From the NCBI GenBank assembly GCA_002480085.1, contig DKPJ01000011.1:612389-676388 (forward strand): a DNA stretch of 64,000 bases, written 5' to 3'. The DNA comes from Enterobacteriaceae bacterium UBA7338. GTDB taxonomy: Bacteria; Pseudomonadota; Gammaproteobacteria; Enterobacterales; Enterobacteriaceae. Below are positions 55,935 to 64,000 of this stretch, one piece after another; position 1 is the first letter of the stretch; each line of letters begins with the position of its first letter. The notes under the pieces are model-generated. The model was not told the origin of the DNA. It ran no database searches and saw only the letters and a program-made list of their open reading frames with translations. The translations under genes were made by a program, and so were the position numbers.

Positions 55935-57548
55935 TTAGTTGATTTTGGCTTTTGAGAAATCACTGCCCATCAGGCTAACACTATACCCGGTTACGTTGCT
56001 GCGGGTGGCATAGAAGGTTTTACCGTTTGCCAGGGCGATCCACGGCGCCTGCTGATAGAACACCTCTTGCGCCTGAGAGTAGAGCTTCGCGCGATCCTCC
56101 GGCACGGAGGTGAGCTTGGCTTTTTTCACCAGTCCGTCGTAGGTTTTATCGCACCAGCGCGCGGCGTTCGAGCCGGTTTCAATGCTGTCGCAGCCCAGCA
56201 GCACGTCGGCAAAGTTGTCTGGATCGCCATTGTCGGACATCCAGCCAAACAGCGCGCTGTCATGCTCGCCTTTGCGCATTCCGGAGAGGTATTCGCCCCA
56301 CTCGTAAGAGACAATCTTCGCTTTCACGCCTACCTTCGCCCAGTCGCTCTGGATCATCTCGGCGATACGCTTCGAGTTCGGGTTGTAGGGACGCTGGACC
56401 GGCATAGACCACAGCGTAACCTCTGCGCCCTGCTCCAGGCCCGCCTGCTTCAGCAGCGCTTTGGCCTTCTCTGGATCGTAGGGGTAATCCTTCAGATCTT
56501 TATTAAAGCCAAGCATATTCGGCGGCAGCGGCGATTTTGCAACGGTGCCGGAGCCTAAGAAGACGGCGTTAACAATGGCGTTCTTATCGGTGGCATAGTT
56601 CAGGGCCTGACGCACCAGCACGTTATCGAACGGTTTTTTCTCGGTGTTAAACGCCAGATAACCGACGTTCAGCGCATCTACCGAGTGCAGGGCCAGATCC
56701 TTATTCTTTTTAATGACGTCGAACTGAACCGGGGACGGCGCGGGAATGATCTGACACTCGTTGGTCTGCAGCTTCGCCAGCCGCGTTTCAACATTTGGCG
56801 TGATAGAGAAGATCAGATGTTTCGTCGGCACCTCACCGTCCCAGTAGTTGGGGTTCGCGATATAGCGGATTAGCGCGTCACGATTGTACTGCTGGAGCGC
56901 ATAAGGCCCGGTACCGATTGGCCAGGTATCGACGTTCTCTGGCGTGCCTTTTTTCAGCATCGCATCCGCATATTCCGCAGAGAGAATCGAAGCGAAGTCC
57001 ATGCCCCAGTCGGCAAGGAATGCAGCGTTCGGTTCGTTCAGCACAAACTGGACGTGGTAATCATCGACCTTCTTCACCTCTTTGATCAGCTTGTCGAGGC
57101 CGACATCGTTGAAGTATTCGTAGTTACCCTGAGAGACGTTGTGGTACGGATGGTTAGCATCTTTCTGACGCAGCACCGAGAAGATTACGTCATCGGCGTT
57201 AAAGTCGCGGGTCGGCTTGAAGAATTTATTGCTGTTGAATTTAACGCCCTGGCGCAGGGTAAAGGTATAGGTTTTACCGTCCGGGGAGATAGTCCAGCTG
57301 GTGGCCAGTGACGGCACCGGCGTATTCTTTACCGGGTCGAAGTTGATCAGGCGGTTGTAGAGCGTCTGCGAGCTGGCGACAAAGCTTGGGCCAGAGCTGG
57401 CGATCTGCGGGTTAAAGGATTCCGGAGAGGCTTCGGAGCAGTAGATAATGGTATCTTTTGCCGCCGCCCAGGCCGCGCTTGTGGGTAGAAGCGTGCTGAG
57501 CGTCAGCGCGAGCAGCGTTTTGCCGGTAGACAGATTTCCTGAAAACAT
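55935..57548 (-). CDS. DppA-like dipeptide/oligopeptide-binding protein, orphan
   Basis: A 537-residue family-5 solute-binding protein with a Sec signal (LLALTLSTLLPTSAAWA, cut near residue 28). It follows E. coli DppA closely in order of motifs: IYCSEASPESFNPQIASSGP, KTYTFTLRQGVKFNSNKFFK, WPIGTGPYALQQYNRDALIR, and WSMPVQRPYNPNSKRIAEMI near residues 385-404. DppA binds dipeptides and heme. No permease or ATPase genes are next to it, so it probably works with the Dpp or Sap/Opp membrane proteins encoded elsewhere. Start ATG at 57548 with AAGG upstream. Confidence 0.88.
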   Translation of the reverse strand: MFSGNLSTGKTLLALTLSTLLPTSAAWAAAKDTIIYCSEASPESFNPQIASSGPSFVASSQTLYNRLINFDPVKNTPVPSLATSWTISPDGKTYTFTLRQGVKFNSNKFFKPTRDFNADDVIFSVLRQKDANHPYHNVSQGNYEYFNDVGLDKLIKEVKKVDDYHVQFVLNEPNAAFLADWGMDFASILSAEYADAMLKKGTPENVDTWPIGTGPYALQQYNRDALIRYIANPNYWDGEVPTKHLIFSITPNVETRLAKLQTNECQIIPAPSPVQFDVIKKNKDLALHSVDALNVGYLAFNTEKKPFDNVLVRQALNYATDKNAIVNAVFLGSGTVAKSPLPPNMLGFNKDLKDYPYDPEKAKALLKQAGLEQGAEVTLWSMPVQRPYNPNSKRIAEMIQSDWAKVGVKAKIVSYEWGEYLSGMRKGEHDSALFGWMSDNGDPDNFADVLLGCDSIETGSNAARWCDKTYDGLVKKAKLTSVPEDRAKLYSQAQEVFYQQAPWIALANGKTFYATRSNVTGYSVSLMGSDFSKAKIN

Positions 57549-57826
57549 AATTAAAACCTTATTATTTTATTAAAACGTGATCTCAGCATAGCAGCCGAAA
57601 TGAGGCAAATAACGAATCACTATCAGGTTATGCCAAAGCAGCTGATTTTGCTGATTTCTTCACCTTTCGCCATCGTTTAGTTTGCCTTAAGTCATTCCGC
57701 AAACGTCAAGCGAAAAGCACTCCTCGTAATGCCGCGAGAATTCACCGCTTTTAGCCTCTCTTCCACCGTTTGCTTGCTATTACATCTCGTAAAGTAGAGG
57801 CGTGAAGAAGTCTATGGGATGAAAAC

Positions 57827-59194
57827 GTGGCAAAAACTCTCTTGCGCAGCGGCGATCTGGATGATTTTCAGGCCGTTGGCGGCGGCGGCCAGGCCGTCTT
57901 TGATTCGGCATTGCAAATTCGTGAAGCGTTGCGTCTGCGTAAGCAGCAGGCGATGGTGGACTGTCTCGCCATACCGCAGATTAACGACGACGGCGATCGC
58001 GTGGACTGGTACTCCCCGGTTGAGGGCCGGGCGGTAAGCTGGAAGGCAGCCGACGATGAGTCCCGCTTCCGCGCCCTGCGCTTTCTCGAGAGCACTCTCG
58101 ACAGCGCCGCGGCGCTAAGCCGGAAAAGCCTGCAGTCGCCGAAAACGGCCCAGCAGCTGTTTGGCTCCCTGCTGGCAAAAGCGCTACAGTTTCCCGGCGT
58201 GAACCACGTCTTCCTGGTGGATGGCAAACCGGTTATTACCTTCTGGGGCTTTGTTGACCTCAATGAGAGCGCACGCGAGGACGTTCTTGCCTGCCTGCGG
58301 GAAGAGGAGCCGCCCGCCCCGGCTATAGTTATGCCGGAGGAGCGCGACGAGGAAGAGGAAGCGCCTGCGGTGGCAACCTTCAGCAGAGCCGATGAGCCGC
58401 TGCTGGTCGCCGTGCCGGAGATCGCCACCCAGCAGCCTCCTGAACCGCCGCAGCCTGAGCCGCAGCCCGCACCGGTTGCCCCTCCTGCCGCCGTTGCAGC
58501 TACAACCACCCCCAGCAAGCGCCGCTATGGCCTGTGGGCGCTGCCGGTGGCCGCCGTGGTGGTCGCCGCCGTTGCCGCCCCGCTGCTCTGGCCGCACCCG
58601 CCTGCGGTGAACGAAACGTCATCCGCAGAAAAAAAAGATGCCGCGAAACCTACGGCTCCGCAGGCCATCGCGCCTGCTCCAGTCAGCGTAGAGCCTGCGC
58701 CAGTGCTCACGGCGGCGCTGCCGCTGCACCAGGCTGAGGTGGTTGCAGCCAAAGCGCCTCCTGCGCCGCCAGAGGAGAAACCCAGCGAGCCGACTATCAC
58801 CGCCATTCCTAAAGATGCGCTGGTGATGGATGCCAACCTGGTCAAAGCGGGCAGCACCCGTTTTCTCAACGGCAGCTGGCGCGTGTTGCTGGATATCAAA
58901 GACGAAGTGACCGGCAAGCCGCCTATCCTGCGTTTCCAGATCCAGAACAACAAGGGTACAGCTCGCCTGGTACAGGGTAAAAACATCGTCTGCCGATCCG
59001 AGATCTTCTCTGGCCTGCACGACACCGGCGTACTGATGATAAAAAGCCGCGGCCACGCGCGCTGCAGCGACGGTACTCGCTACCCGATGCCAGAGATCTC
59101 CTGCACCGCAGGCACCAGCGACGTTGCCGAGTGCACCGCCCGGTATGATGCCAAAACTATTGTCCCGTTGACGTTCAGAAAAACAGGTTCCTGA
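57827..59194 (+). CDS. srfA: SrfA, membrane-anchored component of SrfABC
   Basis: A 455-residue protein of the SrfA family (first described as SsrB-regulated in Salmonella). N-terminal domain, residues about 1-160 (LRSGDLDDFQAVGGGGQAVF, HVFLVDGKPVITFWGFVDLN). An acidic then Pro-rich linker follows (160-225), then one membrane helix (about 232-254, YGLWALPVAAVVVAAVAAPL), an Ala/Pro linker and an exported C-terminal domain (about 330-455) with three or more Cys residues, presumably periplasmic. The start is GTG at 57827; no ATG is in frame upstream. It is followed by srfB after 4 bp. Published work on relatives proposes a toxin role; this is not evident from the sequence. Confidence 0.85.
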   Translation: MAKTLLRSGDLDDFQAVGGGGQAVFDSALQIREALRLRKQQAMVDCLAIPQINDDGDRVDWYSPVEGRAVSWKAADDESRFRALRFLESTLDSAAALSRKSLQSPKTAQQLFGSLLAKALQFPGVNHVFLVDGKPVITFWGFVDLNESAREDVLACLREEEPPAPAIVMPEERDEEEEAPAVATFSRADEPLLVAVPEIATQQPPEPPQPEPQPAPVAPPAAVAATTTPSKRRYGLWALPVAAVVVAAVAAPLLWPHPPAVNETSSAEKKDAAKPTAPQAIAPAPVSVEPAPVLTAALPLHQAEVVAAKAPPAPPEEKPSEPTITAIPKDALVMDANLVKAGSTRFLNGSWRVLLDIKDEVTGKPPILRFQIQNNKGTARLVQGKNIVCRSEIFSGLHDTGVLMIKSRGHARCSDGTRYPMPEISCTAGTSDVAECTARYDAKTIVPLTFRKTGS

Positions 59195-59198
59195 TCTT

Positions 59199-62180
59199 AT
59201 GCTGGTTAATCTTTGCGATTACAAACAGAGCGTCACGCTGATTGCCAACAGCGGCGTACAGTTCCTCGACTTTGGCCTGACGCCGCAGGCGTCCTTACAG
59301 AGCGGACGCTTCGTACGGAAAACCGCTAACGGGCCGCTGCTGCGCCTCGATTACGATCTGATTAACAACCGCTATACGCTGCCCGGGCGCGACGGCGGCC
59401 AGCCCGAGGTGGTGAAGCCGGAGAGTACCCTGCCGCTGCTTGAGTCGCTGGCGGTACTGGACGGCGTCTGGCTGCCGATACCTTTCCTGCGCTTTAACCC
59501 ACCGCGTACCTTCGTGGAGGGTCCGGACAACTGGGCCAGGGTGCAGATCCGCAAGCTCGCCGAGCCGGATAGCGCAGGCAACACCCACCGCGTTACCCTG
59601 GCGCTGGACAGCCAGATCAACGATCTCTCTCCGACGGCGCTGGCTCCGGCCACCAATGACATCCTAAACGGCACCCGTTTTGCGCTGGCGTGGCGCGACG
59701 ATGAGGTGTTTGATTTTCTCGACCAGACCTGGATTGACGGCTGGCTGCGCGAGGCGTTTCTGCACTACGTTAGCAACGCCGAGAACCGCAGCGAGCGGGA
59801 GATTGCCCAGGCGCTGCGCAGCTTTGAGTACCAGGCCCACTGGCTCAACCTGCTCACCCTGCTGGGCGAGCAGCTGACGGTCCCAGAAGTCAAAATCGTT
59901 ACCCACACCCTGAGCACTCCGGCCATTCCGGTGGATCTGATCCTCGACGTCGGCAACACCCACACCTGCGGCGTCATTATTGAGGATCAGGGCGATGCCA
60001 ACGACGGCCTGCGCCAGACGGCGGAGCTGCAGGTGCGCTCCCTGAGCGAGCCGCAGTTTTTGAACGAGCCAATGTTCACCAGCCGGCTGGAGTTCTCCGA
60101 GGCGCGCTTCGGCAAACAGCACTTCTCCGTGGAGAGCGGACGCGAGGATGCCTTCGTCTGGCCCTCTATCGTCCGCGTCGGCGACGAGGCCCGCAAGCTG
60201 GCGACACAGCGTCTGGGCACCGAGGGCAACAGCGGCATCTCCAGCCCGCGCCGCTACCTGTGGGATGAGACCCCGGTGCTTCAGGACTGGCGCTTTAGCC
60301 AGATGAACAGCAAGTCTCAGCGCGAGCCGTTAGCTACCGCTTTCCCGCTGATGAATCTGATGAACGACGACGGCCAGCCGCTCTACACCCTGCCGTTGGA
60401 TGAGCGTCTGCCGGTCTTCTCCCCCCAGTACAGCCGCAGCACCCTGATGACCCATATGCTGTGCGAACTGCTGGCTCAGGCCCTGGGACAGATCAACAGC
60501 GTGGCGACGCGCCTGCGGTTGGGCTTCCCGGCCTCGCCGCGCCAGCTGCGTACGATTATCCTGACCCTGCCCTCGGCGATGCCGAAGCAGGAGCGGGAGA
60601 TCTTCCGCCGCCGCATGTATGAAGCCATCGCCCTGGTATGGAAAGCGATGGGCTGGCACCCGCAGGATGAGGATTTCTCCAGCAGCAAACAGCGCGAGAA
60701 GAGCGTGGTGCCCGTCCCGCAGATCCAGATGGAGTGGGACGAAGCCAGCTGCGGTCAGCTGGTCTGGCTCTATAACGAAGCTATCTCCCACTACGCCGGG
60801 CAGACGGAGACCTTTTTTGCCTCCCTTGCCCGCCCGGACCGCACCGGTGCCCCGAACGAAAAGCCAGGCCGTGCCCTGCGGGTCGCCTCGATTGATATCG
60901 GGGGCGGCACCACCGACATGGCCATCGTTCACTACCAGCTGGATGACGGCACCGGCAGTAACGTCAAGATCACCCCACACCTGCTGTTCCGGGAAGGTTT
61001 TAAGGTGGCGGGCGACGATATTCTGCTGGATATTATCCAGCGCTGCGTGCTGCCCGCCCTGCAAACCCAGCTGCAAAAGTCGGGCATTACCGACGCCGCC
61101 GCGCTGATGGCGACGCTGTTCGGCGACTCCGGCCGCATCGACACCCAGGCGGTACTGCGCCAGCAAACGACGCTGCAGCTCTTTATGCCGATTGGCCATG
61201 CGATCCTCTCGGCCTGGGAGCGAAGCGACATCAACGATCCGCTGGCGGGGCTGCACGCCACCTTTGGCGAGCTGATCACTCAGCAGCCGACGCGCAACGT
61301 GATGAGCTACCTGAAGCAGGCGATCGATCACGCCCTGCCTGCCGGCTCTCCGGCGTTTGATCTCTTTGCCGTGCCGCTGCAGGTTAACTTCAGCGATCTG
61401 CAGGCGGCGATGCTCGGCGGACAGTTTACCCTCACCGCGCCGATCCATGCGGTGTGCGAAGCCATCTCCCACTACGCCTGCGACGTGCTGCTGGTTACCG
61501 GGCGTCCGGGCTGCCTGCCGGGCGTGCAGGCGCTGATCCGCCATCTACAGCCGGTGCCGGTCAATCGCATGGTGTGGCTCGACAAGTACCGGGTGCACGA
61601 GTGGTATCCCTTTAACCAGCAGGGGCGGATCGGCAACCCGAAATCCACCGCCGCCGTCGGGGCGATGCTGTGCAGCCTGGCGCTGGATCTGCGTCTGCCG
61701 CGCTTCAACTTTAAAGCGGCGGATATCGGCGCCTACTCCACCGTGCGCTACCTTGGCGTGCTGGATAACGTGGTTAATACCCTGCGCGAAGAGAACGTCT
61801 GGTACGAAGATATCGACCTCGACAAGCCCGGCGCGAAGCTGGATGCCCGCCTGCACTTCCCACTGCGCGGCAACGTCACGCTGGGCTTCCGTCAGCTGGC
61901 CAATGCCCGCTGGCCCGCCACGCCGCTCTATACCCTGAGCATCAACTCGCCGGAGCTGGCGAAAGCCATCGCCGGAGACGGGGTGCTTAACGTGCGGCTG
62001 GCCCTTACCGGCGGCAGCAAAGCGCTGGGACCGGAAGCCTTCACCCTGAGCGAGGCCTGGCTGCAGGATGGTACGCCGATAGCTGCCGATGCATTAACAT
62101 TTAAACTGAATACCCTGGCCGACCGCCGCCACAGCGGCAGCCACTACTGGATTGACAGCGGGAGCGTGTACCTGAAATGA
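59199..62180 (+). CDS. srfB: SrfB, actin/Hsp70-like ATPase-fold component of SrfABC
   Basis: A 993-residue cytoplasmic protein of the SrfB family (PF07520 type). It shows the three sugar kinase/Hsp70/actin signatures in order: phosphate-1 LILDVGNTHTCGV near residues 246-258, phosphate-2 ASIDIGGGTTDMAIVHY near 563-579, and an adenosine-type LLVTGRPGCLPGVQALI near 763-779. It should therefore bind and hydrolyse ATP, with large insertions between the motifs. ATG at 59199 is 4 bp after srfA. Its stop overlaps the srfC start (ATGA). Its cellular target is unknown. Confidence 0.88.
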   Translation: MLVNLCDYKQSVTLIANSGVQFLDFGLTPQASLQSGRFVRKTANGPLLRLDYDLINNRYTLPGRDGGQPEVVKPESTLPLLESLAVLDGVWLPIPFLRFNPPRTFVEGPDNWARVQIRKLAEPDSAGNTHRVTLALDSQINDLSPTALAPATNDILNGTRFALAWRDDEVFDFLDQTWIDGWLREAFLHYVSNAENRSEREIAQALRSFEYQAHWLNLLTLLGEQLTVPEVKIVTHTLSTPAIPVDLILDVGNTHTCGVIIEDQGDANDGLRQTAELQVRSLSEPQFLNEPMFTSRLEFSEARFGKQHFSVESGREDAFVWPSIVRVGDEARKLATQRLGTEGNSGISSPRRYLWDETPVLQDWRFSQMNSKSQREPLATAFPLMNLMNDDGQPLYTLPLDERLPVFSPQYSRSTLMTHMLCELLAQALGQINSVATRLRLGFPASPRQLRTIILTLPSAMPKQEREIFRRRMYEAIALVWKAMGWHPQDEDFSSSKQREKSVVPVPQIQMEWDEASCGQLVWLYNEAISHYAGQTETFFASLARPDRTGAPNEKPGRALRVASIDIGGGTTDMAIVHYQLDDGTGSNVKITPHLLFREGFKVAGDDILLDIIQRCVLPALQTQLQKSGITDAAALMATLFGDSGRIDTQAVLRQQTTLQLFMPIGHAILSAWERSDINDPLAGLHATFGELITQQPTRNVMSYLKQAIDHALPAGSPAFDLFAVPLQVNFSDLQAAMLGGQFTLTAPIHAVCEAISHYACDVLLVTGRPGCLPGVQALIRHLQPVPVNRMVWLDKYRVHEWYPFNQQGRIGNPKSTAAVGAMLCSLALDLRLPRFNFKAADIGAYSTVRYLGVLDNVVNTLREENVWYEDIDLDKPGAKLDARLHFPLRGNVTLGFRQLANARWPATPLYTLSINSPELAKAIAGDGVLNVRLALTGGSKALGPEAFTLSEAWLQDGTPIAADALTFKLNTLADRRHSGSHYWIDSGSVYLK

Positions 62181-64000
62181 GAGATCTGAGCAAACCCTCC
62201 CAGGCATTAATGGCATGGATAGATGAGACCCGCCAGCACGCCCCGCTGCTTGACGATGACGCCGACGCCCTGCAGCTGCGCCTGACCGCCGCCGCCGCGC
62301 ATGAGCGCGCGCTGGCCTGCACGGCTGACCAAACCCGCACCGTGGGTCTCTATGGCCACGCCCAGGCGGCGAAGGCGCATCTGCTTGCCGCCCTGTGCAG
62401 CAGCGGCAGCGGCCGGGTGAATGTCAAAGCGGGCGAGAAGAGTTTCGACTACCTGAGCCATATCAATCCGGGCCATGCCCTTACCGGCATGGCGCTGCGC
62501 TTTACGACCCAAGTCGAGAGCATTGACGATGCATTTCCCCTGCGCCTGCGCCTGATTAGCGAGGCCGAGCTGGTACAGGTGTTTATCGCCCATGCCGCTG
62601 GACAGCAGGAACGCCATCTCGTCGATCGGACGGTGATTGAGGATCGCCTTAGCCGCTGGCGCGGGCTGCGTCAGCCGCACCCGGTGGCGGGCATCACCGC
62701 TGAAGAGGTCGCCTCTGTCGCTGCGTTCTGGCGCACCACCGTGCCCGCCGCGCAGCAGCAGATCGATGACAGCCTCTGGTACCAGTTCGCTACCCTGATC
62801 CCCTCCCTGGATCTGCGCGCCCGGGCCAGCGCCTGGTCGCTGCTGTGGGGTGAGCAACAGGAGCTGACCCAGCAGTGGCTGGCTCTGGCGCACGTTCTGC
62901 ACCAGACCGGCAACGCTGCCGAACTGGCCGCACCGCTGAGTCTGCTGGTAGATAACTTTGCCTTGCCGACCGAGGGCTTTTTAAATCCGCTGGCGTCAGG
63001 GGGCATTGAAGCGCAGGCTGAGGTGGTGGTTCATCCTCTCTCAAAAGACGAGCTGCAAAATGCGGTGAGCATTCCTCTTGCCACCCTGTCGTTGCTGGCC
63101 TGCGAGCTGGTGCTGTGCGTTGAAAGCAGCCTGCTGGATGGGGTGGATATTATCGATATTCCCTGCCCGGCAGCGCTGCCTGAACGCCCGCTGTGGCGCA
63201 GCAAATGCCGCTGGCTTCTGGAGCGCTATCGTCAACGGCTGCAGCCGGACGTATTGATGATCTGCAACGCCACGCCGCAGCGCAGCGAAACCGCCGCTAC
63301 GGCCAAAGCCTTGCTGAACTGGGTTCAGGATACCCAGTCAGGCCAGGAGACGGCGCTGCCGGGGCTGGTATGGGCGATTACGCCTCAGGACGCGCGGTTT
63401 ACCACCTCGCTGAATCTGGACGAAACCGTCCAGCAGCTGCTGGGCAAGCCCGGCCAGCGCTGGGGCACCCTGCAGGCGCTGGACACCAGCAGCCTGCAAC
63501 GGCTGATTGAGTGGCTCTCCCAGGCCACCGCGCCATCGCTGCGCGCTAGCCGACTGAATGCCCTGCGCGATCGCCATCAGCAGACGCTACGCAATCTGAT
63601 GCAGCCTCTGCTCTCGCCGCTTACGGAAGATGCGGACACGCGCCGCGCTCGTGCCGAAGCGACCATTCGCGAGCTACAGGGCCAGGCCGGACGTCACGGT
63701 GAGCTGTTGGAGGGCCTGCTTCCGGAGATGAAGCAGTTTGACGCCCTGTGGAAGGTTCAGCTGCCGCGTGAGGAGAAGGTGAGCGGCCTGTTTAACGAGG
63801 CGATCGATCTCTTTGCCGATGCTCAGGAGACGCCGGAGCGCGCCAGCGCCGCGCGGGATGCGGGTCAGCAGGCGCACGCCATGTGGGTAAACCACCTGCG
63901 CCAGTGGAGCCGCAGCGCGGAGAGCGCCACCCGGCTGGGCATTACCCCTGCTGCGCTACGCGAGGTGGCAGACACCATCATTACCACCAGCTACCGCCTC
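62177..64000 (+). CDS. srfC: SrfC, partial (cut by window edge)
   Basis: At least 608 residues, continuing beyond the window. The N-terminal segment LYGHAQAAKAHLLAALCSSG (residues 58-77) sits where a P-loop would be: G60-x4-A65-K66-A67 keeps the Gly and Lys of GxxxxGKS but has Ala for the second Gly and for Ser/Thr. Later segments are Leu/Gln-rich and helical (RHQQTLRNLMQPLL, REEKVSGLFNEAIDLFADAQ). The layout recalls dynamin/P-loop-like virulence factor SrfC (PF10139). ATG overlaps the srfB stop. It is translationally coupled and presumably forms a complex with SrfB. Confidence 0.85.
   Translation, partial: MRDLSKPSQALMAWIDETRQHAPLLDDDADALQLRLTAAAAHERALACTADQTRTVGLYGHAQAAKAHLLAALCSSGSGRVNVKAGEKSFDYLSHINPGHALTGMALRFTTQVESIDDAFPLRLRLISEAELVQVFIAHAAGQQERHLVDRTVIEDRLSRWRGLRQPHPVAGITAEEVASVAAFWRTTVPAAQQQIDDSLWYQFATLIPSLDLRARASAWSLLWGEQQELTQQWLALAHVLHQTGNAAELAAPLSLLVDNFALPTEGFLNPLASGGIEAQAEVVVHPLSKDELQNAVSIPLATLSLLACELVLCVESSLLDGVDIIDIPCPAALPERPLWRSKCRWLLERYRQRLQPDVLMICNATPQRSETAATAKALLNWVQDTQSGQETALPGLVWAITPQDARFTTSLNLDETVQQLLGKPGQRWGTLQALDTSSLQRLIEWLSQATAPSLRASRLNALRDRHQQTLRNLMQPLLSPLTEDADTRRARAEATIRELQGQAGRHGELLEGLLPEMKQFDALWKVQLPREEKVSGLFNEAIDLFADAQETPERASAARDAGQQAHAMWVNHLRQWSRSAESATRLGITPAALREVADTIITTSYRL

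Noticed and set aside
57549..57826. Regulatory signal in the gap before srfA
   Set aside because: This gap of 278 bp has AT-rich stretches but no convincing promoter boxes, palindrome or small gene.
1..64000. CRISPR array, tRNA or rRNA genes, prophage or IS element
   Set aside because: No regularly spaced repeat array, cloverleaf, rRNA segment, transposase or integrase reading frame was seen on either strand.

Overview
This window is a chromosomal segment from a member of the Enterobacteriaceae. Many of its proteins are near-identical in length and sequence to Escherichia coli products (MaeA, AdhP, YddG, AnsP, YncE, PqqU, CurA, MnaT, YdcZ, YdcY, PptA, BluF, Sra). It also carries genes absent from E. 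coli K-12: a nas nitrate-assimilation operon, treXYZ and srfABC. This mix is typical of Enterobacter, Lelliottia, Leclercia or Kosakonia, but I cannot name the species from sequence alone.

Layout. 1-3774: the promoter-proximal end of a nitrate uptake operon (nasF-nasE-nasD, minus strand) and its antiterminator gene nasR. The complete control region is present: paired NtrC sites, a sigma-54 promoter, a NasR-type RNA hairpin and a leader terminator. 3837-9229: a Fic protein with paired palindromes upstream, a VF530-type small protein, the peptidoglycan glycosidase DigH and the YdeP oxidoreductase. 9324-12664: the blue-light module bluR-bluF and, divergently, ycgZ-ymgA-ariR, with a cluster of GTAC-type operator sites between. 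12705-14316: two unknown genes, one ending inside a BIME. 14442-17477: a beta-glucoside-type PTS with an AscG-like repressor, CRP site and two operators. 17513-19251: a PQQ-type sugar dehydrogenase lipoprotein and a DUF2231 membrane protein.

19340-25227: a decayed hipBA locus, sra, maeA, adhP, yddG and a Xre-RES toxin-antitoxin pair. 25234-31725: treZ-treY-treX, the maltooligosyl-trehalose route from glycogen. 31864-33386: a second array of Ymg/AriR-type connector proteins, far from bluR-bluF. 33530-36906: an Fe3+/AfuA-type ABC importer. 37134-39845: a flavin reductase gene and pptA, separated by an AT-rich 1.8-kb insert (DUF3289 plus DUF943) bounded by 54-bp direct repeats. 39883-47084: a polar-amino-acid ABC importer combined with an N-acetyltransferase, two flavin monooxygenases and an M20 deacylase, which together resemble S-substituted cysteine salvage. 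47471-57548: the ansP-yncE-pqqU-mcbR-curA-mnaT-ydcZ-ydcY block and a DppA-like binding protein. 57827-64000: srfA-srfB-srfC, the last cut by the window edge.

Themes: nitrogen and sulfur scavenging, PQQ use (PqqU receptor plus a PQQ-type dehydrogenase), light/biofilm signalling with duplicated connectors, trehalose synthesis, and several toxin-antitoxin-like or remnant loci. No rRNA, tRNA, CRISPR array or integrase/transposase gene was seen.
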